48,581 bases of DNA, from positions 1 to 48,581 of the forward strand of contig CAMVPB010000007.1 of assembly GCA_947169285.1 (NCBI GenBank), written 5' to 3'. Position 1 is the stretch's first letter. Every line of letters starts with the position of its first letter. The position numbers and the translations under genes are program-made. Origin of the DNA: an uncultured bacterium. Its GTDB lineage: Bacteria > Bacillota_I > Bacilli_A > RF39 > UBA660. Below, in pieces: positions 33,361-41,421 of this stretch. The notes beneath the pieces are model-generated. The model did not search any database and was not told the DNA's origin. It worked only from the letters and a program-made list of their open reading frames with translations.

Positions 33361-34323
33361 ATGAAAAGTTTTAAAAAGATTTTATTAGTATTTTGTTGTT
33401 TAATCTTATTAGCAGGTTGTGGAAATGTTAAACTTAAGAATGGAGAAAATGCTGCAGTAACATTTAAAGGCGATGAAGGAATAAGTTCAGATGAACTTTA
33501 CAATGAACTTAAAAAGTCTGAAGGTGCTAAAACATTAATAAATATGATTGATACGTATTTATTAGATAAAGAATACGATGTTACTAAAGAAGAAAAAGAA
33601 TATGTAAAAGATGTTATTTCTTCAGTTAAAAAATATGCTAAAGAATATAACATGGAATACGCAACTTATATTTCTCAATATTATGGAATGTCTTCTGAAA
33701 AAGCATTTGAAGAATATGCAGCTTTAAACTATAGAAGAAATAAATGGGTTGAAGATTATGCTAAAACTCAAGTAAGCGATAAGCAAATCAATGAATATTA
33801 TGACAAATATACAATTGGTGATATTGAAGCTAGTCATATATTAATTTCTACACAAGCAACATCTAGTATGACTGATGATGAAAAAGATAATTTAAATGAT
33901 AATGCATTAAAAAAAGCTAAAGAAGTTATTGTTAAATTAAATAATGGTGAAGATTTTGCTGAACTTGCTAAAGAATATTCAGATGACACTGCTTCTGCTA
34001 AAGAAGGTGGAAAATTAGGATATTTCAATAGAGGGCAAATGGTTAGTGCTTTTGAAGAAGCAGCTATTGCATTAAAAGTTGGTGAGTATTCTAAAACACC
34101 AGTTAAAACAGAATTTGGTTATCATATTATTTACAAAACAAATCAAAAAGATAAACCAGAACTTAAAGATGTTAAAGATAAAATAATTGAAACAATTGCT
34201 AATGAAATGGTAAATACTGATCAAACATTATATTCTAAAGCTTTAAAGGCATTAAGAGAAAAATATGAAATGACTATTAAAGATTCAACATTAAAAAACG
34301 GTTATGATTCATTAGTTAAATAG
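33361..34323 (+). CDS. prsA: Foldase lipoprotein PrsA (parvulin-type peptidyl-prolyl isomerase)
   Basis: PrsA folds secreted proteins on the outer face of the membrane. It has a lipoprotein signal [20 protein letters not shown] with lipobox LAGC (Cys at about 20), an N-terminal helical domain (about 40-150), and the parvulin domain (about 152-260) with [40 protein letters not shown] and FGYHIIYK, then a C-terminal helix that completes the chaperone bowl. About 320 residues is close to the usual 290-320. An ATG at 33340 is in frame, but the ribosome site GGGAGG lies behind it, so ATG 33361 is the start. Lgt at 30836-31648 would lipidate it. Confidence 0.94.
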   Translation: MKSFKKILLVFCCLILLAGCGNVKLKNGENAAVTFKGDEGISSDELYNELKKSEGAKTLINMIDTYLLDKEYDVTKEEKEYVKDVISSVKKYAKEYNMEYATYISQYYGMSSEKAFEEYAALNYRRNKWVEDYAKTQVSDKQINEYYDKYTIGDIEASHILISTQATSSMTDDEKDNLNDNALKKAKEVIVKLNNGEDFAELAKEYSDDTASAKEGGKLGYFNRGQMVSAFEEAAIALKVGEYSKTPVKTEFGYHIIYKTNQKDKPELKDVKDKIIETIANEMVNTDQTLYSKALKALREKYEMTIKDSTLKNGYDSLVK

Positions 34324-34328
34324 TAAAT

Positions 34329-34360
34329 AAAAAAAATTCAGTGTATGCTGAATTTTTTTA
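34329..34360. terminator. Bidirectional terminator between prsA and the thioester-domain gene
   Basis: A perfect stem AATTCAG / CTGAATT (loop TGTATG) extended by A and T runs, so it serves both convergent genes. Confidence 0.85.
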
Positions 34361-34362
34361 TT

Positions 34363-36171
34363 TTAATTAAATCTCTTTTTAAAATATATACATGATATTA
34401 ATCCAATTAAACTAGTTATTAATATGCTCATACTTAAATATATTTTATCACCAGTAGGAGGATTATCTCCGCCTTTTGGTGAATAGTAATTTGTAATTAT
34501 AAATCCTTCTAAAGCATTTCCAGTAATTACTACGTCGTATAAATCTTTTAAATTTGTTAGTTCAATTGTTTCTTCAGAAATTGTATATACTATTCTATGC
34601 GCTTTATCAAATACTGGTAAATTTTCAAATGTGTGTTTCCAACCATTTGTTGCACTTAATGTTACTTTTCTAACCTCTACTCCATCAGCTTTTAGAGAAA
34701 CAACTATTTCTGTTGGACGTACATTATCACAATCATCCCAGTCTTCCCAAACTTTTTGAACATCTACTTTTGTAGTTTCAGTGCTATACTTATTTACAAT
34801 TTCAACTTCTTGCTTTTGTTGTTCAACATCCTCATAATAACCAGTTACACCTAATAGATTTTGATAGGCACCGTTATCAAAGTCATACCCTGATAAATCA
34901 GTTGCAAGATTATCTTTACCTGTTGAATATATATACAAGTGCATATCTGATGGATGATTGTCTTCATCACTAATTAAATATTGATATAATTCATAAAATC
35001 TTGCAACTTTTGCTTTAGTTTCTTCGTTGTTCTTAGCATTATGTCCGCTACTCCAATGACGAGCAAGATTACCAAAAGCATCTCCATTGCCAATATCCAT
35101 TCTATAAATATCTGGATGCGTAGGATCATATACAAAACTTCTATACCATGGATATAAATACCACATAGACTTACCATCTTCAGTTATATAATAATCTGTA
35201 GTTTCATAATTTTCAGGAGCGTTTTTTATAGCTACTTTTTGAACTCTTGTAAGACCCGCATTTGTATAATTTTTAAGAGCTGATTCTGTTACATATCTAA
35301 TTTCAGCTTCAGTTAAATCATTAAAGCTACTTACAGCTTTATGTCTATGATAAATAATATTCAGAATTTTATCATATAGTTCTTGTGAACTTAAACTTTG
35401 ATCAGACACATCTCTTTTTTCTGTATTTTGATGAGCATCAATATATACAGTTTGTTGTGTGTAATTTCTAATATCATTTGAACTTAATACTTCGCCATCA
35501 TATACTGAATTTTCATCTGGTGTTTCCCAATCTTGATTGATACAATAAACTTCATGTTTTTTTCCTTCTATTTCAACATAATACAAAGGTGTACCACCAT
35601 AATGTTGACAAGGAGTTTCAGAAAAATCAACGCCAGCATCAAGACTAGCAATTTCAGCTTTAACTATAATTTCTTGATCTTCAGCTATTTCATATCCTTC
35701 TGGTGCTTCTATTTCACGTAAAATATAATTTCCATCTGGTAATAATATTTCATGTGGTGTTCCATCAGTTGTCCATTCATCAATAATATTTTCTTCAGAA
35801 TCTAATATTCTAAGAACAGCACCAATTAAAGGAACTTTGTTTTCATCTACTTTAGTAATTATAACAACAACTTTGTGTTGATCATATATAATACCACTAG
35901 GAATACCAGTATCATCATCACTTAATTCTTCAATTTCTTCTTTATTATCTTCTAAAGTAGATTCTTGATCTATTTCATTTTCTAATAGTTCTTCTTCATT
36001 ATTTAAAATCTCATCTATGTTATTTTCTTCATCTTGTCCTTCAACAAAAGTTTCACTTTGAACTTCATTATCATTTTCTTCATCTAGTTCTAACGCTTTT
36101 ATTGATTTAAATGAAAAAACAAACATAAAACAAAAAATTAAACTTAATACTATTAATATCTTTTTATGCAT
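34363..36171 (-). CDS. Sortase-anchored surface protein with thioester-type, SpaA-like and Cna_B domains
   Basis: The 602-residue protein has a signal peptide (about 1-27), then a very acidic stretch (28-90), which may be a low-complexity stalk. A SpaA/prealbumin-like domain follows (about 98-172) with PDGNYILREIEAPEGY. A thioester-type (TQXA/TED) domain follows (about 185-460): the Cys is present (VYC210INQ) but the Gln of T-Q-x-A reads T295-E296-S-A. A Cna_B domain (about 478-560) has KVDVQKVWEDWDD and YTISEE. The end carries NPPTG (570-574), a hydrophobic helix and the basic KKRFN, a sortase signal of the NPxTG type. Such proteins are pilus tips or adhesins. Sortase is not in the window. 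Confidence 0.82.
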   Translation of the reverse strand: MHKKILIVLSLIFCFMFVFSFKSIKALELDEENDNEVQSETFVEGQDEENNIDEILNNEEELLENEIDQESTLEDNKEEIEELSDDDTGIPSGIIYDQHKVVVIITKVDENKVPLIGAVLRILDSEENIIDEWTTDGTPHEILLPDGNYILREIEAPEGYEIAEDQEIIVKAEIASLDAGVDFSETPCQHYGGTPLYYVEIEGKKHEVYCINQDWETPDENSVYDGEVLSSNDIRNYTQQTVYIDAHQNTEKRDVSDQSLSSQELYDKILNIIYHRHKAVSSFNDLTEAEIRYVTESALKNYTNAGLTRVQKVAIKNAPENYETTDYYITEDGKSMWYLYPWYRSFVYDPTHPDIYRMDIGNGDAFGNLARHWSSGHNAKNNEETKAKVARFYELYQYLISDEDNHPSDMHLYIYSTGKDNLATDLSGYDFDNGAYQNLLGVTGYYEDVEQQKQEVEIVNKYSTETTKVDVQKVWEDWDDCDNVRPTEIVVSLKADGVEVRKVTLSATNGWKHTFENLPVFDKAHRIVYTISEETIELTNLKDLYDVVITGNALEGFIITNYYSPKGGDNPPTGDKIYLSMSILITSLIGLISCIYFKKRFN

Positions 36172-36274
36172 ATAAACCCCCTAAAATTAATTGAATGTTT
36201 TCTATAATAGCAAAATTAATATTATTTTTCAATAATTATTTATATTATTTTTAAAATATTATGCTTATAAAATA

Positions 36275-36305
36275 ATAAAAAATACACTTTTATGTGTATT
36301 TTTTA
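36275..36305 (-). terminator. Terminator of rpoZ-recX
   Basis: A perfect 9-bp stem (AAAATACAC / GTGTATTTT, loop TTTTAT) followed on the minus strand by Us, just after the recX stop. Confidence 0.7.
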
Positions 36306-36313
36306 TTATAAAT

Positions 36314-37069
36314 TTAATTAATTAACTTGTTTATATCAGAATAATTATATCCTTTACGAAGTAAATAATTAGTTATTTTATTATTAAGTTCTCTATCTTT
36401 ATACTTAATACTATATTTTTTATATGCTTTTTTATATTCTTCTTTTATATTGTTTTCATCATCTAATGAAATATTATCTAATAGTGGATAAATCATTTCT
36501 TTAGAATATCCTTTTATATTTAAATCATTTAATATTTTTAATTTAATCATATTTGTTGATAGTTTTTTATTCAATAAGTACTTTTTTAGCATTTTTTTTA
36601 TTTTATCTTCCCATATATTATCATCAATCTTATTTAAATTTTCATCTATAATATTTTCATCAAGTCCTTTTTTTATAAGCTCATTTTTTATTTTTAAAGG
36701 GCCTATATCTTTAAGGTTTACTGAATCATTTATAAAAGAAGTAATATATAATTTATCATTTAATATATTCTTATTATATAAATCATTTATTATATTATTT
36801 ATCATTTCATTAGAAGCATCTTTTTTTATTAAATATTCTCTTATTTCAGAAGAACTTCTCATTTTAAAAGATATATAATTTAATGCTAAATTATACATTT
36901 CATAATATTTGTTACTTTCTAATACTTTATCTAATAAATCTAAATCAATACTTTTCTTAGTTATTAGATTATACTTTAAAATAACATCTTCATATAAAGT
37001 TAATTCTTCATTTTCAAAATAAACTTTATATTTATCTTTACCTATTTTTTTAAACTTAATTATGTTCAT
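36314..37069 (-). CDS. recX: Regulatory protein RecX
   Basis: RecX binds RecA filaments and tunes recombination and the SOS response. The 251-residue protein consists of three-helix repeats: YYEMYNLALNYISFKMRSSSEIREYLIKK, then INDLYNKNILNDKLYITSFI and LKDIGPLKIKNELIKKGLDENIIDE, with further repeats to the end. The N-terminal about 50 residues form the beta segment of Bacillus-type RecX (INIIKF..., KYKVYFENEELTLYEDVI). The length is between short proteobacterial RecX (about 150) and Bacillus RecX (264). It follows rpoZ by 22 nt on the same strand. No recA is nearby. Confidence 0.88.
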   Translation of the reverse strand: MNIIKFKKIGKDKYKVYFENEELTLYEDVILKYNLITKKSIDLDLLDKVLESNKYYEMYNLALNYISFKMRSSSEIREYLIKKDASNEMINNIINDLYNKNILNDKLYITSFINDSVNLKDIGPLKIKNELIKKGLDENIIDENLNKIDDNIWEDKIKKMLKKYLLNKKLSTNMIKLKILNDLNIKGYSKEMIYPLLDNISLDDENNIKEEYKKAYKKYSIKYKDRELNNKITNYLLRKGYNYSDINKLIN

Positions 37070-37091
37070 AGAACCTCATACAAAAAAAGAT

Positions 37092-37292
37092 TTAATTCTC
37101 TTTTATTTTAACTAAACCCTTTTCTATTTCTTCTAAACTTCTTCCAATTTCTTTCTTAGATAAATATTCTGATTCTTTCATTTGATAGAAGTTCTTATTT
37201 AACATTTCTTTAGCTCTTATAGATACTACATGAACTAATTTGTATTTAGAATCAATTATTTGTAATAATTTATCTATTGATGGATATAGCAT
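37092..37292 (-). CDS. rpoZ: DNA-directed RNA polymerase omega subunit
   Basis: The small omega subunit clamps the beta' subunit during RNA polymerase assembly. The 66 residues start MLYPSIDKLLQIIDSKYKLVHVVSIRAKEM (broken in meaning at residue 20 only by length limits), which includes the VxVxxxRAKE helix typical of the family, followed by SKKEIGRSLEEIEKGLVKI. The length matches Bacillus omega (67). In Bacillus rpoZ follows gmk and yloH genes; here it precedes recX. The start at 37292 is preceded by AGGGAG. The promoter would lie in the 195-nt gap to asnB. Confidence 0.93.
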   Translation of the reverse strand: MLYPSIDKLLQIIDSKYKLVHVVSIRAKEMLNKNFYQMKESEYLSKKEIGRSLEEIEKGLVKIKEN

Positions 37293-37463
37293 ATTATCAC
37301 ACTCCCTATTTTAAATATACTTTATTATTTAAGACATTACAATTGTTTTGACATTACTTTACATTTTATTCTTCAATACATGTATTAAGTCATACTATCT
37401 ATCAAATCTTCTTCACTCACTTTTTCAATATATTTTATTTTCGTTTTTAGATTTACCAATATT

Positions 37464-37489
37464 AAAAAAACACTTTTAAAAAAGTGTTT
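37464..37489 (-). terminator. Terminator of asnB
   Basis: A 9-bp stem (AAACACTTT / AAAGTGTTT with loop TAAA), then Us on the minus strand; the asnB stop codon overlaps the stem. The rest of the gap 37293-37463 is AT-rich and must hold the rpoZ promoter; I see no strong single site there. Confidence 0.72.
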
Positions 37490-39296
37490 AACTAAAATAT
37501 ACATCATACCATTCTAAGAATGTATATACTGTCCAAGCTTTTTTATAATTATCGATTTCTCCTTTATATGTATCAATTAATAATTTGTTTAATGCCTTAT
37601 TATCAAATAATTCTTTTGATATTTTGCTATTAAATGCCTTTTGCATCTTTTTAAATACATAATCCGTTTTAATCCATTCTCTTAACGGAACTGGGAATCC
37701 TAATTTTTTCTTTTTATAAGCTTCTGTTGGTATTACCTCTTTAGCTGCCTCTCTTAAAGATACCTTTGTTAAATTCTTAGTAAGTTTATTTTCAATAGAT
37801 AATTTTCTAGCCACCTCATATACTTCTTTATCTAGAAATGGTACCCTTACTTCTACTGAAGAAGCCATACTCATTTTATCTGCTTTTAATAATATATCTT
37901 TAACTAGCCAAAATACTACATCTATTGTTTGCATTTTAGCAAGAGATGAACAATCTTGAATTCTATCATATACTGGCTTTGTTATAGAACTATTTTTTTC
38001 ATTTGTTTTATTTAATAGAATTTGATTTCTTTCTTTTTCATTAAATACTTTATTAACACCAATATAGCCATCTTCAAGTTTTAATCCTCTTCTTACTAAG
38101 AAATTAAGTCCTCTGCCTGATGGAAATAATGATGCAGTATGTGAAATACCATTTCTTATTGGATAAGGTATTTTATTATAGAATGAATAATTTACTTCTT
38201 CTAAATAATAATTATACCCACCAAAAAGTTCATCTGCACCTTCTCCGGAAAGCACAACTTTTACATCTTTTGAAGCTAATTTAGATAGAAAATATAAAGG
38301 AACTATTGAAGGATCAGCTAAAGGCTCATCCAAATGATACAAAGCAGTTCTAAATGTTTTAAAATATTCTTTCATTCCAACTGTTTTGTGCTTATTAGTG
38401 ATATTCAACTTATTTGTTAAATCTTCTGCATATTTAAGTTCACTAAAACCACTTTCTTTATATCCTATTGTATAAGTATGTTTAGGTCTACATAAACTTA
38501 CAACATAACTAGAATCTACTCCACTACTTAAAAAAGATCCTACTTCTACATCTGCAATGTTATGATGTTCAACTGAATCTTTCATAACATTTGATATTGC
38601 TTTTACACTTTCTTCCATAGTGTTTTTTTGCTCATTAAAATGGAATTCAAAGTATTCTTTAATATCTATTTTTCCATCTTTATGAATTAAATAATGTCCT
38701 GGCTCTAATCTATAAACATTTTTAAAAAATGTTTCTGTTGTAGGTACAAAGTTAAAGGATAAATACGCAGGCAATACTTCCTTATTTAATTCTTTTTTAA
38801 AATCTTTATGCCCTATAAATGCTTTTATTTCTGAAGCAAACATAAAAGCATTATCATTCTTATAATAATAAACCGGTTTTATTCCAAAAGGATCTCTAGC
38901 AATAAATAAAGAATCATCTAATTCATTATAAATTGCAAAAGCAAACATTCCTCTTAATTTATTTAAACATTTTTCTTTATATTCAATATATGAAACTAAT
39001 AACACTTCAGTATCACTATTTGTTTCAAATTTATAGCCTTTTTTCTCAAGGTCTTTTTTTAACTCTTTATAATTGTAAATTTCACCATTAAAAGTTATAT
39101 GGTAATTATTTATACTCATTGGTTGTTTTCCGTTTGCTAAATCTATAATTGATAGTCTTACATGACCAATTGCAGTATTATTTTTATAAAATTCCCCCCA
39201 TCCATCAGGCCCTCTATGTTTTATTAATTTTAACATATTTCTTAGATTATCTTTTTTATTTTTATTATTATCAACAAAACCTGCGATACCACACAT
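37488..39296 (-). CDS. asnB: Asparagine synthetase (glutamine-hydrolysing)
   Basis: It makes asparagine from aspartate, ATP and glutamine. The N-terminal class-II glutaminase domain starts MCGIAGFVD with the catalytic Cys2, and has KHRGPDGWG and FNGEIYNYKEL. The C-terminal synthetase domain has the ATP P-loop FLSSGVDSSYVVSL (about 253-266), SGEGADELFGGYNYY and SVEVRVPFLDKEV. The 602 residues are nearer to Bacillus AsnO (614), the sporulation-linked paralogue, than to the 747-residue AsnB form, and a cotD-like coat gene lies just upstream. That link is an inference. A sigma-A-type promoter is seen at 39333-39360. Confidence 0.93.
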   Translation of the reverse strand: MCGIAGFVDNNKNKKDNLRNMLKLIKHRGPDGWGEFYKNNTAIGHVRLSIIDLANGKQPMSINNYHITFNGEIYNYKELKKDLEKKGYKFETNSDTEVLLVSYIEYKEKCLNKLRGMFAFAIYNELDDSLFIARDPFGIKPVYYYKNDNAFMFASEIKAFIGHKDFKKELNKEVLPAYLSFNFVPTTETFFKNVYRLEPGHYLIHKDGKIDIKEYFEFHFNEQKNTMEESVKAISNVMKDSVEHHNIADVEVGSFLSSGVDSSYVVSLCRPKHTYTIGYKESGFSELKYAEDLTNKLNITNKHKTVGMKEYFKTFRTALYHLDEPLADPSIVPLYFLSKLASKDVKVVLSGEGADELFGGYNYYLEEVNYSFYNKIPYPIRNGISHTASLFPSGRGLNFLVRRGLKLEDGYIGVNKVFNEKERNQILLNKTNEKNSSITKPVYDRIQDCSSLAKMQTIDVVFWLVKDILLKADKMSMASSVEVRVPFLDKEVYEVARKLSIENKLTKNLTKVSLREAAKEVIPTEAYKKKKLGFPVPLREWIKTDYVFKKMQKAFNSKISKELFDNKALNKLLIDTYKGEIDNYKKAWTVYTFLEWYDVYFS

Positions 39297-39332
39297 ACTA
39301 AAACACCTCTAATTTTTATTAAATCTATAATT

Positions 39333-39360
39333 ATTATATCAATTATTTAACATAATTCAA
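39333..39360 (-). promoter_or_regulatory. Candidate vegetative promoter of asnB
   Basis: TTGAAT (39360-39355) and TATAAT (39338-39333) with a 16-nt spacer on the minus strand, 37 nt before the start. The AGAGGTG ribosome site lies between them and the ATG. Confidence 0.5.
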
Positions 39361-39370
39361 TTTTATAATA

Positions 39371-39401
39371 AAAAAATATACAATTTTTATTGTATATTTT
39401 T
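39371..39401 (-). terminator. Terminator of the cotD-like gene
   Basis: A perfect 12-bp stem (AAAATATACAAT / ATTGTATATTTT, loop TTTT) flanked by A and T runs, 7 nt after the stop codon. Confidence 0.78.
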
Positions 39402-39407
39402 AATCAA

Positions 39408-39710
39408 CTAAAACATATTACAACATCCAGGATCAACGTTTTCTATCACATTCTCTTCTGAACAAGTATAACATGGTCTATAAATATGTCTATAAACATG
39501 ATGATTAATTATTCTAGTGTGTACTGGACAAACATGTGGAACTGTATGACATATTGTTCTATGAATTTGTTTTTCTTTTACACATTCAGTTACTTCTGGC
39601 ATTGTACATCCGCTCATTTCAGTGCCACAAGTTGGAGTATTAGCCTCCATACTCTCTTGCGTCACACTAGATTCTACATTATAATTTTGATACATTCCAT
39701 ATTCTTTCAT
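39408..39710 (-). CDS. cotD: CotD-family inner spore coat protein
   Basis: A spore coat protein of about 100 residues, rich in Cys and His. The C-terminal half is the family hallmark: HTVPHVCPVHTRIINHHVYRHIYRPCY, with the CPVHTRxINHHVYxH core near residues 65-80. The N-terminal half has its own Cys pairs (TCGTEMSGC) and the protein ends PGCCNMF. Such residues suit cross-linking and metal binding in the coat. The GTG at 39719 is part of the ribosome site GGGAGTG, so ATG 39710 is preferred. An exact sigma-K-type promoter stands 23-49 nt upstream, which fits mother-cell expression late in sporulation. Confidence 0.88.
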   Translation of the reverse strand: MKEYGMYQNYNVESSVTQESMEANTPTCGTEMSGCTMPEVTECVKEKQIHRTICHTVPHVCPVHTRIINHHVYRHIYRPCYTCSEENVIENVDPGCCNMF

Positions 39711-39732
39711 TAATTGCACTCCCTTTCTTTTA

Positions 39733-39759
39733 TATTTTATGTAAGTGCATTTTTAAAGT
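39733..39759 (-). promoter_or_regulatory. Sigma-K-type promoter of the cotD-like gene
   Basis: The -35 AC (39759-39758), a 16-nt spacer and the -10 CATAAAATA (39741-39733). It is an exact match to AC-N16-CATANNNTA, and the -10 is identical to the one before the yjcZ-like pair. Transcription would start near 39726, 16 nt before the start codon and just ahead of the ribosome site. Confidence 0.68.
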
Positions 39760-39774
39760 TTGGGTAAAAATGCT

Positions 39775-39805
39775 AAAATAAAAAGTAAGTTAATCAACTT
39801 ACTTT
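39775..39805 (-). terminator. Terminator of the radical SAM gene
   Basis: A perfect 10-bp stem (AAAGTAAGTT / AACTTACTTT, loop AATC) at 39782-39805 followed by Us on the minus strand; the stop codon overlaps the right arm. Confidence 0.78.
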
Positions 39806-41381
39806 ATGATTGTGCTTGTTTAGCTACATCTTTAATTCCGTGTTTTTTATTTCTTAAAAACATATATACTCTAGGGAAATAATTAATAAGGATTCTTTTT
39901 AATATTCCTCTTGCCCATTTTTTAACTTCAGCAAAAAATACTAAAGTTCTTCTTGGGGTTAAAGGACCAACTACTATAAAGTCAGTAACTTTCTCTACAA
40001 AGTGTCTGAATTTTGTATCTTTTGCAAAACACCATTTATATCTTTTAACAAAATGTTTAAAGTATCTAACAATAAATAAAACTTCATGATCTGGAAATTG
40101 TGGTTGTTTAATAAACACTTTTGTTTTAGGAGTAATTTCTCTTAAGAATCCTCCTTTTCTAGCAGTATCTTCCAATATAGTCATTGGATATGGGTAAAAG
40201 ATATTAGGTATCATTTCATCACTTTTTAATTTAGCATTTAATTTGATTGTTTTTAATGCTTTATGTAAATCTTCATAAGGAAGACCTATAATGTTATATG
40301 TTAATACTCTAATTTTATATTTATTAAACCAATTAGAGCAATTTATCATTTGTTCATCAGTTGTATATCTATGTAGGTATTTTTTTCTGATTTCTTCATC
40401 TCCACTTTCAAGACCAATATCCAATACATAACAACCTGCTTCTTTCAATTTTTTAACAGTTTCTTCTGTAACAATATCAAATCTTAAATTGCAAGTGAAA
40501 GGCAAATTTATTTCTTTTGTATAAAGTTCAATAAATTCATCATACCATTTAGGAAACATATTAAATATAGCATCCCTAAAATTAAGAGTATTTATATTTG
40601 GATATTTTTCTAATATTCTTTTAATTAATTCAATAGATTTTTTAGGACTTCTAAATCTTGCATATTCTTTTTTATTTGGATATATATTTCTAAATTGAGA
40701 ATTACCGCAATAAGTACAAGAATAAACACATCCTCTACTTAACATTATTAATGCTTGATTTAATTTAGTTGAATCTAAGTTTTTATAATCAAACAAATCT
40801 ATATCAGGAAAAGGAAGTGAATCCAGGTCTTCTATTAAAGGTCTTACTGGATTTTTAATTATTTTTTTACCAGTATTAAAATAGAAACTTAATATATCGT
40901 GATAATTCTTTCCTTCACTCATCTTATCCATAAGTTCAAGTATAGGATATTCACCTTCACCAACACATACCGCATTAAGTCCCTTTATTTTCATAAATTC
41001 ATCAGGCACTAATATTGCATGATAACCTCCACAGAATAAAAATATATTTTTATCAATTTCTCTAGTCCATTTAATTAATTCTTGAACATACTCAAAAGCA
41101 GTTGTTCTAGTAGAAAAACCTATTAAATCAACATTTTTAAAATCTTTTAGTCTTTTTTGATATTCTTCTTTTGAATAGCAATGAGTTATATGCATTAAAC
41201 TTACATTATGACCGCCTTCTTTAACAACAGCGGAAATAGATGCAAGTCCTTCTTGATAACTTCCTCCACCACTTTTTTTATCAGTATCTCCTTCTATAAA
41301 ATCAGGATAAACTAATAATAAGTGTAACGGTTTCTTTGAGTTTGTCTTTTTTGCTACTTTTTTAGTTTCTTTTTTTATCAT
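39804..41381 (-). CDS. B12-binding-domain radical SAM protein
   Basis: The 525-residue protein has a basic N-terminal tail (about 1-18), a cobalamin-binding-type Rossmann domain (about 20-160; HLLLVYPDF, GLASISAVVKEGGHNV, LFCGGYHAIL, GEGEYPILELM) and a radical SAM barrel (about 205-400). The cluster ligands are CVYSCTYCG (C-x3-C-x2-C), and the barrel has GCYVLDIGLESGDEEI. The DxHxxG motif for base-off B12 binding is not obvious. The C-terminal about 110 residues are basic and hydrophobic and may touch membranes. It belongs to the large class with lipid-, hopanoid- and antibiotic-modifying enzymes; the substrate is unknown. It is next to the cotD-like gene but has its own terminator. Confidence 0.85.
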   Translation of the reverse strand: MIKKETKKVAKKTNSKKPLHLLLVYPDFIEGDTDKKSGGGSYQEGLASISAVVKEGGHNVSLMHITHCYSKEEYQKRLKDFKNVDLIGFSTRTTAFEYVQELIKWTREIDKNIFLFCGGYHAILVPDEFMKIKGLNAVCVGEGEYPILELMDKMSEGKNYHDILSFYFNTGKKIIKNPVRPLIEDLDSLPFPDIDLFDYKNLDSTKLNQALIMLSRGCVYSCTYCGNSQFRNIYPNKKEYARFRSPKKSIELIKRILEKYPNINTLNFRDAIFNMFPKWYDEFIELYTKEINLPFTCNLRFDIVTEETVKKLKEAGCYVLDIGLESGDEEIRKKYLHRYTTDEQMINCSNWFNKYKIRVLTYNIIGLPYEDLHKALKTIKLNAKLKSDEMIPNIFYPYPMTILEDTARKGGFLREITPKTKVFIKQPQFPDHEVLFIVRYFKHFVKRYKWCFAKDTKFRHFVEKVTDFIVVGPLTPRRTLVFFAEVKKWARGILKRILINYFPRVYMFLRNKKHGIKDVAKQAQS

Positions 41382-41421
41382 AAAATTACTCCTTAAATAT
41401 ATTATACACCATTTTTATAAA

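Noticed and set aside
39297-39407. T-box or other riboswitch before asnB
   Set aside because: The gap of about 110 nt holds only the cotD terminator, a promoter and a ribosome site; no T-box sequence or specifier stem is seen.
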